The notes under the pieces were generated by a model. That model ran no database searches, was not told the origin of the DNA, and saw only the letters and a program-made list of their open reading frames with translations. From assembly GCF_030534335.1 (NCBI RefSeq), contig NZ_CP130565.1, positions 441,501-505,500 of the forward strand: a stretch of 64,000 nt of DNA. The letters are read 5' to 3'. The stretch is from Marivirga harenae (GTDB lineage Bacteria > Bacteroidota > Bacteroidia > Cytophagales > Cyclobacteriaceae). Shown here one piece after another: positions 46,903 through 55,975 of this stretch. A program made the translations under genes and the position numbers. Position 1 is the first letter of the stretch, and each line of letters opens with the position of its first letter.

Positions 46903-47023
46903 GTTGCCAACATTATAGCGTTTTATTCATCGTTCTCTAAAAGTAAATAAAAAAAGGTAAAATCCCCATTTCTGTAAATGTGATTTAAGAGCAGTAAGAA
47001 TGATGAATAAAACGTTGTTGGAC
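46903..47023. repeat. Long imperfect palindrome, attC-like site 3
   Basis: The element starts GTTGCCAAC and ends GTTGGAC. CGTTTTATTCATC-G-TTCT (46919-46936) pairs with AGAA-T-GATGAATAAAACG (46997-47014), 17 pairs and one mismatch. Read on the minus strand the first core is GTCCAAC, a perfect RYYYAAC. It precedes the SRPBCC gene. Judged by its end sequences it is inverted relative to the sites at 43958 and 45885. Confidence 0.55.
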
Positions 47024-47235
47024 TGAGCCGATGGGACTATGGGCATAGTATGTTGGTTCGAGCTGCTGAGGCCACATCCTGCCAGTAGATAGCAGGGCTT
47101 TTGCCTATTTGATTATGATTGATAGCGTCTATTTTCATCCGAAGGTTTGTTAATTAGACGTAGCTTTCCTGTTGAAGCTTTTTTCGCTTCTTGTTAAAGC
47201 TACAATCTTTCAAAGAACTGTCGGTCAGTTTAATA
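47024..47235. other. Non-coding stretch beside the IS91-type remnant
   Basis: No gene is seen. It may include the 3' end of the IS91-type element, given that the transposase remnant stops at its right edge. No terminal motif was recognised. Confidence 0.3.
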
Positions 47236-47575
47236 CTAGCCAGGTGTTTTTTGTTTTGGTAATGGAACTGCCTTCATGCTTTTTGCCTTACACTTAGGAC
47301 ATTCCACAGGGTCTTTCCCTGTTAATTGCCGATAAACTTCCATGCCATTGAGCCCTTCTAGCACAGGGAAGTAGGTGATTTTATTAATGATAAGGTTGCA
47401 GTCTTCCCTGGCCTGTTTAAGGTTGGACAGGGACATAAAGCCAAAATACCTGATTTTGCAAAATACCTCAGGCAGGACATGCTGCATGAACCTTCTGATA
47501 AATTCGCCCGCCTCTAGGCTCATCACTTTTCTTAAGCCACCACATCGGTAGTCTTTATAATTAAAACTTATTTCC
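47236..47575 (-). pseudogene. IS91-family transposase C-terminal remnant
   Basis: The open part (47236-47526) encodes SLEAGEFIRRFMQHVLPEVF followed by CKIRYFGFMSLSNLKQAR, the hallmark of IS91/IS801 Y2-transposase C-termini, and ends with a zinc-ribbon CPKCKAKSMK. The frame continues upstream without stop as ISFNYKDYRCGGLRKV to about 47575, where it meets REP hairpin sequence and the catalytic N-terminal half is missing. It is therefore a truncated element. Confidence 0.8.
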
Positions 47576-47655
47576 TGTTGGACATTTGTAATGTCGTACC
47601 TTTTCTGTTCGAGATTTGTAATCTCGAACTCCTTATCCCCAGATTTATAATCCGC
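47576..47655. repeat. REP hairpins downstream of RAYT copy 1
   Basis: A hairpin TTCGAGATT-TGT-AATCTCGAA is at 47608-47628, and a degenerate GGATT-type hairpin is at about 47640-47654. The sequence from about 47582 is almost the same as 56890-56964 beside RAYT copy 2, so the RAYT gene was duplicated together with this flank. Confidence 0.75.
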
Positions 47656-48186
47656 CTAAGCATAGTCAGCAATAGGAATACAACTACTTCTCAAACCACT
47701 ATAACACCCAGCACTGCTTAACAAATAGTCCTCCTCCTTTTCAACAATTCCAGCCTTTACCGGATTCATATGAATATAATTAAGCTTCGACTCAAAAAAA
47801 TCTGAGTTCACAATTTCTTCCCCATGATAGCCTTCTTTCCAAAACCAAATCTTCTCCTTATAACTTAAAGCACGCAGCAACCATGCTTTTCTACTCTCCT
47901 TCGGATTATCTTTGATGGCTTTAAATATCTTTTTAGACGTGAATTTTTTGAAGTCTCTAATGACATCACTTAAGTTTTCATCAGCGGCCTGAAGAATGAA
48001 ATGGCAGTGATTACTCATAATTACCCATGCATAAACTTTCAGTCCTTTATGTTGCTGACAATAATCGATACTTTCTATTAATAAGTCACTGTAAATCTTT
48101 CTGGTAAAAACATCAACCCACTGGTGAACTGTAAAAGTCACAAAGTAGGGAGCTCCTTGATCTTTCACTACATATTCAAATCCCAT
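47656..48186 (-). CDS. REP-associated tyrosine transposase (RAYT), copy 1
   Basis: The 176-residue Y1/HUH-family protein carries the HUH motif MSNHCHFIL (near 58-66) and the catalytic tyrosine in LNYIHMNPVKAGIV (near 145). GEE and WFWKEGYHGEEI segments are typical of RAYTs, single-copy domesticated relatives of IS200/IS605 transposases that act on REP hairpins. The flanks are hairpin arrays, matching that partnership. It differs from copy 2 by three residues. Confidence 0.88.
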   Translation of the reverse strand: MGFEYVVKDQGAPYFVTFTVHQWVDVFTRKIYSDLLIESIDYCQQHKGLKVYAWVIMSNHCHFILQAADENLSDVIRDFKKFTSKKIFKAIKDNPKESRKAWLLRALSYKEKIWFWKEGYHGEEIVNSDFFESKLNYIHMNPVKAGIVEKEEDYLLSSAGCYSGLRSSCIPIADYA

Positions 48187-48231
48187 TGAAATATTATTTT
48201 ACAAAGTTTAAAATTGACTGTTTAAGAATAG

Positions 48232-48411
48232 ACGGATTGCAAATCCTATGATCTATATTCGATATTACAAATGTCGAATAGTCCGTCCAGCACGGTGCTA
48301 GTTCCTGTTCGACATTTATAATGTTGAACTACTATCTGTGGATTTATAATCCATTTTACAATAAGCGGATTAAAAATCCTATGAACCTCATTCGACATTG
48401 CCAATGTCGAA
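48232..48411. repeat. REP hairpins upstream of RAYT copy 1
   Basis: The region contains GGATTGCAAATCC, TTCGATATT-ACA-AATGTCGAA, TTCGACATT-TAT-AATGTTGAA, TGGATTTATAATCCA, GGATTAAAAATCC and TTCGACATT-GCC-AATGTCGAA in two head-to-head units. The part from 48304 is duplicated at 42723-42830. The 74-residue frame across it is a shadow of the repeats. Confidence 0.75.
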
Positions 48412-48466
48412 TAGAGCTTTAAATCTGAGCTAGTACGTGCTTTGCCTGTGTTCCAAGAGTACCATC

Positions 48467-49405
48467 TCATAACTGATAGCTATATGTCAGTGTCCCATTG
48501 TACTCTGAGCTAATGCCCCCTTCAGACTGCTCATTTCCTCTTGTTTTCCTATTGATGAAAGCATTAGTGAAGCTGAAGTTATGTTTTTCCTTCAAGCTGT
48601 AGGTGGCACTCAACCTACAATTTGTAATCGTATTTTGTAACTGCTGATTGCTATAGCTGTTGTTATAAGCGGAAGAAAGACTTAAGCGCAATTGCTTCTC
48701 AAAAAGTGATTTACTAGCCGAAAGAACGGGCCCAATTGTAAGGTTTTGCATATCGGTGGCCTCTTGCAAGCTTACATTCATGGAGGCTGAAAAGCTCAGT
48801 TCTGAGGGTTTCCATTGCCTTACATAGCCAAAATTACCATTATAAAACATAGAGCCTGAATTTAACTCTTCCCCACCTTGTTCATCAGTAGTCTGTTGAG
48901 CTGATAAATTAGCCGTTAAAGACGCGGATTTTTCTTCTCTTGCTTGTAGCACATAATTCGTATTGAAATTCAGATTTCGGGAAATCTGGCTGAAATTCAA
49001 AGTATCATTTGGTTGTACCAATGGATTGGGATTATTGATATCTTCAAATTGGGAGCGGATATTGGTATAAGTCTGAAAGTTGGAATAGCTACTGCTTAAA
49101 TTGAGCTTATCAGATGGGGTATAATTTAAATTCACAGCCCCTACCCATCGAGTCATTTGGTTCATTTTTTGGTTATCCAAATTATCTCTTTGCAAACCTA
49201 CATTACTACTAATGCTAACCTTATTGTCAAATAACTGAGTAGCACCATTTACCGTGATATTTTCCAAATCACTATTGAAATAATAAGCGCCATGGGTTTT
49301 ATATTCAGGATCTACCCGTTCATATCCTAAGCCAATGGTATAGCCTTTATCACCATAATTCAAATTGGATTTAAAGGCATGTGATATTTGGTAAACATAT
49401 AGATT
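48467..49405 (-). pseudogene. 5'-truncated outer-membrane beta-barrel protein gene
   Basis: A 298-residue frame (from the ATG at 49363) encodes alternating beta-strand sequence with typical outer-membrane barrel features: GYTIGLGYERVDPEYKTHGA, DNKVSISSNVGLQRDNL, FNTNYVLQAREEKSASLTAN, and a C-terminal strand TLTYSYQL. Homologous-looking sequence continues upstream in frame (VYQISHAFKSNLNYGD) to about 49405, then meets a stop. There is no signal peptide, so it is the C-terminal part of a larger barrel. The 3' part is duplicated at 42886-43535. Confidence 0.65.
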
Positions 49406-49474
49406 TTAGATAAAAAAGAGAGCAATGTGTAATAAAGTACGGACACCTAAAAGGCTGCCCATACTTTATCATTT

Positions 49475-52400
49475 TTACTTTTTAATGAATTTGGTTTCTT
49501 GCTGGCCATTTGCAGTACGTACTACGACCATATAAATTCCAGTTTTCCAGTTCTTGACCATCAATTGTTCTTCTTGTTTAGGATTTTCTATCTGATGGAT
49601 ACGTTGACCCTTTGCATTAAATACAATAATTTTTTGCACAGCTCTGTCGATATTTTTCAACTTCAGGATATCCGAAGAGGGGTTAGGGTATAACCGAAGT
49701 GAGCTAAATTCAGCTTGCGATATTGCTGTAACGGCAACCACCTCAAAAGACTGACTTACCTCTTCCGCAGCAAAATAATTTATGTTCCCTGCTTGCCTTG
49801 CCTCAATTGTAACCAATCCTAAGCCTGTTAAAGTAATTAAATTCGCTTCTACAGTTGCTGGTCCCGAAGTAACAGTATATTCAACCCCCAAGCCTGAAGA
49901 GGCTGTGGCTGATAAAGTAAGAGTTTCCACTTCGAAGAATTGATTAGCTATTGCTTCAAAAGTAATGCTTTGATCCGCTTTTGTTACAGTCAGGGTTTGT
50001 ACTGCGGCAGCAGCACTATAATCATCATTTCCAGCTTGAGATGCCGTGATCTCCGTAGTACCAGCACCTATGATAGTTACCGTATTACCTACAACAGTTG
50101 CAACCGAAGCATCTGAGCTTGAATACGTGACCGGACTTCCTGATGCACCTCCTGTGGCGTTTAAATCAAAGTTGGCATCACCGTATGTTTTACTAGCTAA
50201 GGCTTCGAAACTAATGCTTTGATCCCCTTTTTCCACTGTAAGGGTCTGTATTACAACCGAAGCAGCATTATAATTATCATTTCCGGCTTGAGATGCCGTG
50301 ATCTCTGTAGAACCAGCACCTACTATAGTTACCGTATTGCCTGAAACCGTTGCAACCGAAGCATCAGAGCTTGAATACGTGACTGGACTTCCTGATGCAC
50401 CTCCTATTGCGGTTAAATCAAAATTGGCATCACCGTATATTTTACTAGCTAAGGCTTCGAAAGTAATAATTTGATCCCCTTTTTCCACTGTAAGGGTCTG
50501 TATTACAACCGAAGCAGCATTATAATCATCGTTTCCAGCTTGAGATGCCGTGATCTCCGTAGTACCAGCACCTACGATAGTGACCGTATTACCTACAACA
50601 GTTGCAACCGAAGCATCTGAGCTTGAATAAGTAACCGCATTACCTGATGCACCTCCTGTTGCGTTTAAATCAAAGTTGGCATCACCATATGTTTTACTAG
50701 CTAAGGATTCGAAACTAATGCTTTGATCCCCTTTTTCCACTGTAAGGGTCTGCACTACATCCGAAGCAGCATTATAATTATCGTTCCCGACTTGAGATGC
50801 AGTAATCTCTGTACGACCAACACCTACGATAGTGACCGTATTACCTGAAACAGTTGCAATAGATTCATCTGAACTTGTATAAGTTACAGCTAAACCTGAG
50901 CTTGCCGTTGCACTTAAATCAAAATTAGTATCACCATATTTTTTGATAGCTATTGCATTGAAACTAATGCTTTGATCCCCTTTTTCCACTGTGAGGGTCT
51001 GTACTACATCAGAAGCAGCATTATAATTATTGTCTCCGACTTGAGATGCAGTAATCTCTGTAGTTCCGACACCTACGATAGTGACCGTATTGCCTGAAAC
51101 AGTGGCGACCGAAGCATCTGAGCTTGTATAAGTTACTGCTAAACCTGAGCTTGCTGTTGCAGTTAAATCATAATTGGCTTCACCAGATGTTTTACTAGCT
51201 AAGGCTTCGAAAGTAACGCTTTGATCCCCTTTTTCCACTGTAAGGGTTTGTACTGCGTCAGCAGCATTATAATTATTATTTCCGGCTTGAGATGCCGTGA
51301 TCTCTGTAGTACCAGCACCTACTATAGTTACCGTATTGCCTGAAACAGTGGCAACCGAAGCATCTGAGCTTGAATACGTGACTGGACTTCCTGATGCACC
51401 TCCTATTGCGGTTAAATCAAAATTGGCATCACCGTATATTTTACTAGCTAAGGCTTCGAAAATAACGCTTTGATTCGCTTTTACTACTGTCAGGGTTTGC
51501 ACTGCGTTAGCAGCATTATAATCATCGTTTCCGGCTTGAGATGCCGTGATCTCCGTAGTACCAGCACCTACGATAGTGACCGTATTACCTACAACAGTTG
51601 CAACCGAAGCATCTGAGCTTGAATAAGTAACCGCATTACCTGATGCACCTCCTGTGGCGTTTAAATCAAAGTTGGCATCACCATATGTTTTACTAGCTAA
51701 GGATTCGAAACTAATGCTTTGATCCCCTTTTTCCACTGTAAGGGTCTGTACTACATCCGAAGCAGCATTATAATTATCGTCTCCGACTTGAGATGCAGTA
51801 ATCTCTGTAGTTCCGACACCTACGATAGTGACCGTATTGCCTGAAACAGTAGCGACCGAAGCATCTGAGCTTGTATAAGTTACAGCTAAACCTGAGCTTG
51901 CTGTTGCAGTTAAATCATAATTGGCATCACCGGATGTTTTACTAGCTAAGGCTTCGAAAGTAACGCTTTGATTCGCTTTTGCTACTGTCAGGGTTTGTAC
52001 TGCGTCAGCAGCATTATAATCATCGTTTCCGGCTTGAGATGCCGTGATCTCCGTAGTACCAGCACCTACGATAGTGACTGTATTGCCTATCACAGTTGCA
52101 ACCGAAGCATCTGAACTTGAATAAGTGACCGCATTACCTGAAGCACCGCCTGTTGCGGTTAAATCAAAATTGGCATCCCCGTATATTTTACTAGCTAAGG
52201 ATTCGAAAATAACGCTTTGATTCGCTTTTGCTACTGTCAGGGTTTGTACTGCGTCAGCAGCATTATAATCATCGTTTCCGGCTTGAGATGCCGTGATCTC
52301 CGTAGTACCAGCACCTACGATAGTGACCGTATTGCCTGAAACAGTGGCAACCGAAGCATCTGAGCTTGAATAAGTGACCGCATTACCTGATGCACCGCCT

Positions 52401-54832
52401 GTTGCGGTTAAATCAAAATTGACATCACCGTATATTTTACTAGCTAAGGATTCGAAAATAACGCTTTGATCCGCTTTTGTTACGGTCAGGGTTTGTACTG
52501 CGTCAGCAGCATTATAATCATCGTTTCCAGTTTGAGATGCTGTGATCTCCGTAGTACCAGCACCTACGATAGTGACCGTATTGCCTGAAACAGTGGCAAC
52601 TGAAGCATCTGAGCTTGAATAAGTGACCGGATTACCTGATGCACCTCCTGTTGCGTTTAAATCAAAATTGGCATCACCGTATATTTTACTAGCTAAGGCT
52701 TCGAAAGTAACACTTTGATCCGCTTTTGTTACGGTCAGGGTTTGCACTGCGTCAACAGCATTATAATCATCATTTCCAGCTTGAGATGCCGTGATCTCCG
52801 TAGTACCAGCACCTACGATAGTGACCGTATTACCTGAAACCGTTGCAACCGAAGCATCTGAGCTTGAATACGTGACTGGACTTCCTGATGCACCTCCTAT
52901 TGCGTTTAAATCAAAGTTGGCATCACCGTATGTTTTACTAGCTAATGCTTCGAAAGTAATAATTTGATCCGCTTTTTCAACTGTAAGGGTCTGTACTACA
53001 TCAGAAGCTGCATTATAATTAACGTTCCCGGCTTGGGAAGCAGTGATCTCCGTAGTACCAGCACCTACGATAGTGACTGTTTTACCTGTTACAGTTGCAA
53101 CTGTAGCATCTGAGCTTGAGTAAGTAACCGCATTACCTGATGCACCTCCTGTGGCGTTTAGATTAAAGTTAGCATCACCGTATGTTTTATTAGCTAATGC
53201 TTCGAAAGTAATATTTTGATTTTGTTTTACTCCCGTAGCCTTAAGGTTTATGGTATAAATTCCTTCATCTGGGTCATTACTAGTAATTTTAATTGCAGCG
53301 GTTTTCACCCCTTCGCTAGTTGGAGAAAATTTAATGGTAAAGCTGTTACTACTGTTTGCTGAAATAGTAGCGGTAACATTTGTTTGTGCTATTGAAAATT
53401 GATCAGCATTTCCACCTTCCAGGATTATAAAAGAACCAATTGTCCCTACAAGATTCAAATCTGCTATTCCACTATTTTCAATGGTAAAGGTAATATCGGA
53501 AGAAGACGCACTTACATAGACATCTCCGAAGTCATATTCAGTTGCAACCGCAATATCTGTACTGCCCTGCTTAATATCAATATCGGGAATCGCTTTATAC
53601 ACACGAACATGACCTGCAATATCTCCCCCGTCATCATTTAGATGTGCACCAATTGCTATGCTATTACCATCTGAAGAAAGAGAAATAGATTTACCTGAAT
53701 TGTCTAATGCTGCTTCACCATCAATATCGAGGCCTCTTTGGTACCAAGAACTTCCATTCCAGCTATATACGCGAACATGGCCGGAAGCAGTACCATTTCC
53801 AGAATTTGACCATGCACCAATAGCAACTGTATTACCATCAGAAGAAAGAGAAACAGATCCGCCCGCGTTATCATTATTAGCTTCTCCATCAATATCAACT
53901 CCTCTTTGGTTCCAGGAACTTCCATTCCAATTATATACACGCACATGACCAGTAGTATTATTTCCTACTTCATTTTTAGGTGCACCAATGGCCAAAGTAT
54001 TGCCATCATTAGAAAGAGATACAGATGTCCCTGATTCATCACCAGCTGCTTCACCATCAATATCAGATCCTCTTTGGCTCCAGGAACTCCCATCCCAACT
54101 AAACACGCGTACATGACCTGCATTATCTCCTGCTCCATCATTTCTATATGCGCCAATAGCCACCACATTACCATCAGAAGAAAGAAAAACAGATTTGCCT
54201 GACATATCGCCAGCTGCTTCTCCATCGATATCAGTTCCTTTTTGAACCCATGAACTCCCATTCCAAACATATACACGTACATGACCTGCACCAATGCCGT
54301 TACCATCATTTCCAGTTGCACCGACAGCGAGAATATTGCCATCAGAAGAAAGAGAAATAGCTAGGCCTGAATTATCGTAAGTTGCCTCCCCATCCATATC
54401 AGCTCCTTTTTGAACCCATGAACTTCCATTCCAGCTATACACTCGCACGTGACCTGCGTATTGTCCTGATGCACTATTTGCATTTGCACCTATTGCAATG
54501 GTATTGCCATCAGAGGAAAGAGAAACAGATCCGCCTGATCCATCACCAGCTGCCTCACCATCAATATTAGCTCCTTTCTGAACCCAAGAACTCCCATTCC
54601 AAGTATATACACGAACCGTTCCTGAGTTATCGCCTCCTGCATCATTTCTCATTGCACCAATAGCTAAAGTATTACCATCAGCAGAAAAAGAAATGGCTTC
54701 ACCTGATCGATCACCCGCTACTCCCCCATCAATATCAGCTCCTTTTTGGCTCCATTGAGCTTGGGTATGAAAGTTTAAGCATGTAAAAAAAATAAAACAT
54801 GTGATAATTTTTAAAGTGAGAAAGCTCTTCAT
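49475..54832 (-). CDS. Giant repetitive surface protein with type IX secretion sorting domain
   Basis: The 1785-residue protein has a signal peptide (to about 25). Seven propeller-like repeats of about 55 residues follow, with DGNTLAIGA, GHVRVYSWNGSSWVQ and DIDGEA cores (about 27-410). Next comes an ASH/choice-of-anchor-like domain (YDFGDVYVSASSSDITFTI, about 415-530), then 14 Ig-like repeats of about 82 residues with YGDANFDL, VTYSSSDASVATV, NTVTIVGAGTTEITASQAG and VQTLTV cores. It ends with a C-terminal type IX sorting domain (LRLYPNPSSDILKLKN ... GIYMVVVRTANGQQETKFIKK). It should be exported across the outer membrane and anchored or released there, as a likely adhesin or matrix protein. 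Confidence 0.9.
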   Translation of the reverse strand: MKSFLTLKIITCFIFFTCLNFHTQAQWSQKGADIDGGVAGDRSGEAISFSADGNTLAIGAMRNDAGGDNSGTVRVYTWNGSSWVQKGANIDGEAAGDGSGGSVSLSSDGNTIAIGANANSASGQYAGHVRVYSWNGSSWVQKGADMDGEATYDNSGLAISLSSDGNILAVGATGNDGNGIGAGHVRVYVWNGSSWVQKGTDIDGEAAGDMSGKSVFLSSDGNVVAIGAYRNDGAGDNAGHVRVFSWDGSSWSQRGSDIDGEAAGDESGTSVSLSNDGNTLAIGAPKNEVGNNTTGHVRVYNWNGSSWNQRGVDIDGEANNDNAGGSVSLSSDGNTVAIGAWSNSGNGTASGHVRVYSWNGSSWYQRGLDIDGEAALDNSGKSISLSSDGNSIAIGAHLNDDGGDIAGHVRVYKAIPDIDIKQGSTDIAVATEYDFGDVYVSASSSDITFTIENSGIADLNLVGTIGSFIILEGGNADQFSIAQTNVTATISANSSNSFTIKFSPTSEGVKTAAIKITSNDPDEGIYTINLKATGVKQNQNITFEALANKTYGDANFNLNATGGASGNAVTYSSSDATVATVTGKTVTIVGAGTTEITASQAGNVNYNAASDVVQTLTVEKADQIITFEALASKTYGDANFDLNAIGGASGSPVTYSSSDASVATVSGNTVTIVGAGTTEITASQAGNDDYNAVDAVQTLTVTKADQSVTFEALASKIYGDANFDLNATGGASGNPVTYSSSDASVATVSGNTVTIVGAGTTEITASQTGNDDYNAADAVQTLTVTKADQSVIFESLASKIYGDVNFDLTATGGASGNAVTYSSSDASVATVSGNTVTIVGAGTTEITASQAGNDDYNAADAVQTLTVAKANQSVIFESLASKIYGDANFDLTATGGASGNAVTYSSSDASVATVIGNTVTIVGAGTTEITASQAGNDDYNAADAVQTLTVAKANQSVTFEALASKTSGDANYDLTATASSGLAVTYTSSDASVATVSGNTVTIVGVGTTEITASQVGDDNYNAASDVVQTLTVEKGDQSISFESLASKTYGDANFDLNATGGASGNAVTYSSSDASVATVVGNTVTIVGAGTTEITASQAGNDDYNAANAVQTLTVVKANQSVIFEALASKIYGDANFDLTAIGGASGSPVTYSSSDASVATVSGNTVTIVGAGTTEITASQAGNNNYNAADAVQTLTVEKGDQSVTFEALASKTSGEANYDLTATASSGLAVTYTSSDASVATVSGNTVTIVGVGTTEITASQVGDNNYNAASDVVQTLTVEKGDQSISFNAIAIKKYGDTNFDLSATASSGLAVTYTSSDESIATVSGNTVTIVGVGRTEITASQVGNDNYNAASDVVQTLTVEKGDQSISFESLASKTYGDANFDLNATGGASGNAVTYSSSDASVATVVGNTVTIVGAGTTEITASQAGNDDYNAASVVIQTLTVEKGDQIITFEALASKIYGDANFDLTAIGGASGSPVTYSSSDASVATVSGNTVTIVGAGSTEITASQAGNDNYNAASVVIQTLTVEKGDQSISFEALASKTYGDANFDLNATGGASGSPVTYSSSDASVATVVGNTVTIIGAGTTEITASQAGNDDYSAAAAVQTLTVTKADQSITFEAIANQFFEVETLTLSATASSGLGVEYTVTSGPATVEANLITLTGLGLVTIEARQAGNINYFAAEEVSQSFEVVAVTAISQAEFSSLRLYPNPSSDILKLKNIDRAVQKIIVFNAKGQRIHQIENPKQEEQLMVKNWKTGIYMVVVRTANGQQETKFIKK
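49950..53230. repeat. Tandem DNA repeats of about 245 bp encoding the Ig-like domains
   Basis: Thirteen near-identical units of roughly 243-252 bp follow one another inside the giant gene, with a fourteenth diverged unit at the C-terminal side. Blocks such as the segment coding for VTIVGAGTTEITASQAGN are nearly invariant at DNA level across units. Two sequence subtypes alternate (GGASG and TASSGLAV types). Copy number is likely to vary by recombination, and assembly collapse is a risk here. Confidence 0.85.
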
Positions 54833-55267
54833 ATTTTTTCCTGTTAGGTAAACTTGAATTGGTTACTTTTTCTGCAAAAAGCGTAGTTCGTAGTTGAGAA
54901 TTTTTATAACAACCCGCAAAGGTAAAATTAAAATTTACATCTTGAAATAAATCTAAAAAAAGCCGTGCATTACCCAATCTGATTTTAAGCTATAGACAAA
55001 CTACTGTGACAAATTATTTTTTTGCAGCTGAATGGCCAATTAAAAGAATATTGGTGGAAGAAATTCAAACTCAATGGTTATCACAATTATACGCGCAATT
55101 TAATTAACATTTTTCCTCTTACCGTCCCAGATGGCGAGTGTTTGTATCTACTAACCATTAGAATGTACTTAGCTTAAAAATAATCAATTCTAGGACGATA
55201 AATTATAAACAGTTTTACCCACAGTCTTAGCTGATCAACTCTACGGATTCCTACATATGGTATTAAA
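54833..55267. other. Long AT-rich upstream region of the giant surface gene
   Basis: No gene is seen in these 435 bp. The left part holds the promoter of the surface protein gene and a leader of about 80 nt. The rest shows no clear hairpin or open frame of note. Confidence 0.4.
54917..54947 (-). promoter_or_regulatory. Promoter of the giant surface protein gene
   Basis: On the minus strand TACCTTTG (54924-54917) is a perfect Bacteroidota -7 element. TTTC (54947-54944) lies 19 bp upstream as a -33 element close to TTTG. Transcription would start near 54911, leaving a leader of about 80 nt. Confidence 0.6.
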
Positions 55268-55975
55268 TCACTCCGTCTTATCAATCAAATAATTTAAAAG
55301 AGCATTGTAATCTTTGGTGAGCACTGAAAAGGAATTGTCTTTTGCCAGTGATTGAAGTGTTCTTACATCTATTTTCTTGGTCACCGCTAAGCCTTTACTT
55401 GCTTGATATTGTGAAAGTGCATCAAGCAATTTTTCATTGGGCACCAAATAACCGTTTTCGGTATAAGTACCATCTTCAACATTCAAAGCAGAGGCAGTAT
55501 ATTTTATGGCATTAACTCTTGCCTCTTTTCGAACCGAATCAGCATAAATATCTAAATTATAAATTTCATTTGAGGCCAGAGCTGCCTTACCATAAATAGA
55601 TATCTTTTCTGGGGAATCGATTTCTGCTAAGCATTCTTCAGGACAATTATCAATAAAAAAGGCATTTTTCAAGGCTGCCATCTTCTCTCCACGCGAATAA
55701 ATGATAATCTTATTTTGAACGGAGTAGCAAGGGAGGTTCTTGCGCCCCTCGTAGGTTTCAGTGTCAACAGGTACGATGTCCAGACGATCTGTAAATTTAC
55801 ATTCTGAGGGAATATCGATCTCACCGTTGGAAGCATATCCCATGTCCTGCCCATTAAAATATAACTTACATTTTAAGGGTACATCCCTAATATTAACTAC
55901 CTGTATGGTTCTTATATCCTGACCTAATGCTTGCATGGCCCATAGTAAAGTTAAGGTTGTTAGGAAAACTTTCAT
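55268..55975 (-). CDS. Exported protein of unknown function
   Basis: The 235-residue product has a signal peptide (MKVFLTTLTLLWAMQALGQ). A beta-rich first half follows with VVNIRDVPLKCKLYFNGQD, like a CarboxypepD-type or PEGA-like Ig segment, with several cysteines (CKLY, ECKF, PCYSV, NCPEECL). A helical C-terminal part contains LDALSQYQASKGLAVTKKID, which looks like a peptidoglycan-binding-like or helical hairpin motif. No family is firmly recognised. It overlaps the upstream gene by 4 bp, so the two are co-translated. Confidence 0.6.
   Translation of the reverse strand: MKVFLTTLTLLWAMQALGQDIRTIQVVNIRDVPLKCKLYFNGQDMGYASNGEIDIPSECKFTDRLDIVPVDTETYEGRKNLPCYSVQNKIIIYSRGEKMAALKNAFFIDNCPEECLAEIDSPEKISIYGKAALASNEIYNLDIYADSVRKEARVNAIKYTASALNVEDGTYTENGYLVPNEKLLDALSQYQASKGLAVTKKIDVRTLQSLAKDNSFSVLTKDYNALLNYLIDKTE

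Noticed and set aside
43724-47235. A complete integron
   Set aside because: No integrase gene, attI site or Pc promoter is visible, two of the gene gaps lack a palindrome, and one palindrome is inverted. Only a cassette-like resemblance is claimed.
48246-48470. Open frame of 74 codons upstream of RAYT copy 1
   Set aside because: It runs entirely through REP hairpins and the barrel stop region, has no protein-like composition, and is a by-product of the repeats.
49499-54570. Several opposite- or other-frame open frames within the giant surface gene
   Set aside because: They repeat with the tandem units and follow the codon pattern of the main gene. None has an independent start region or family.
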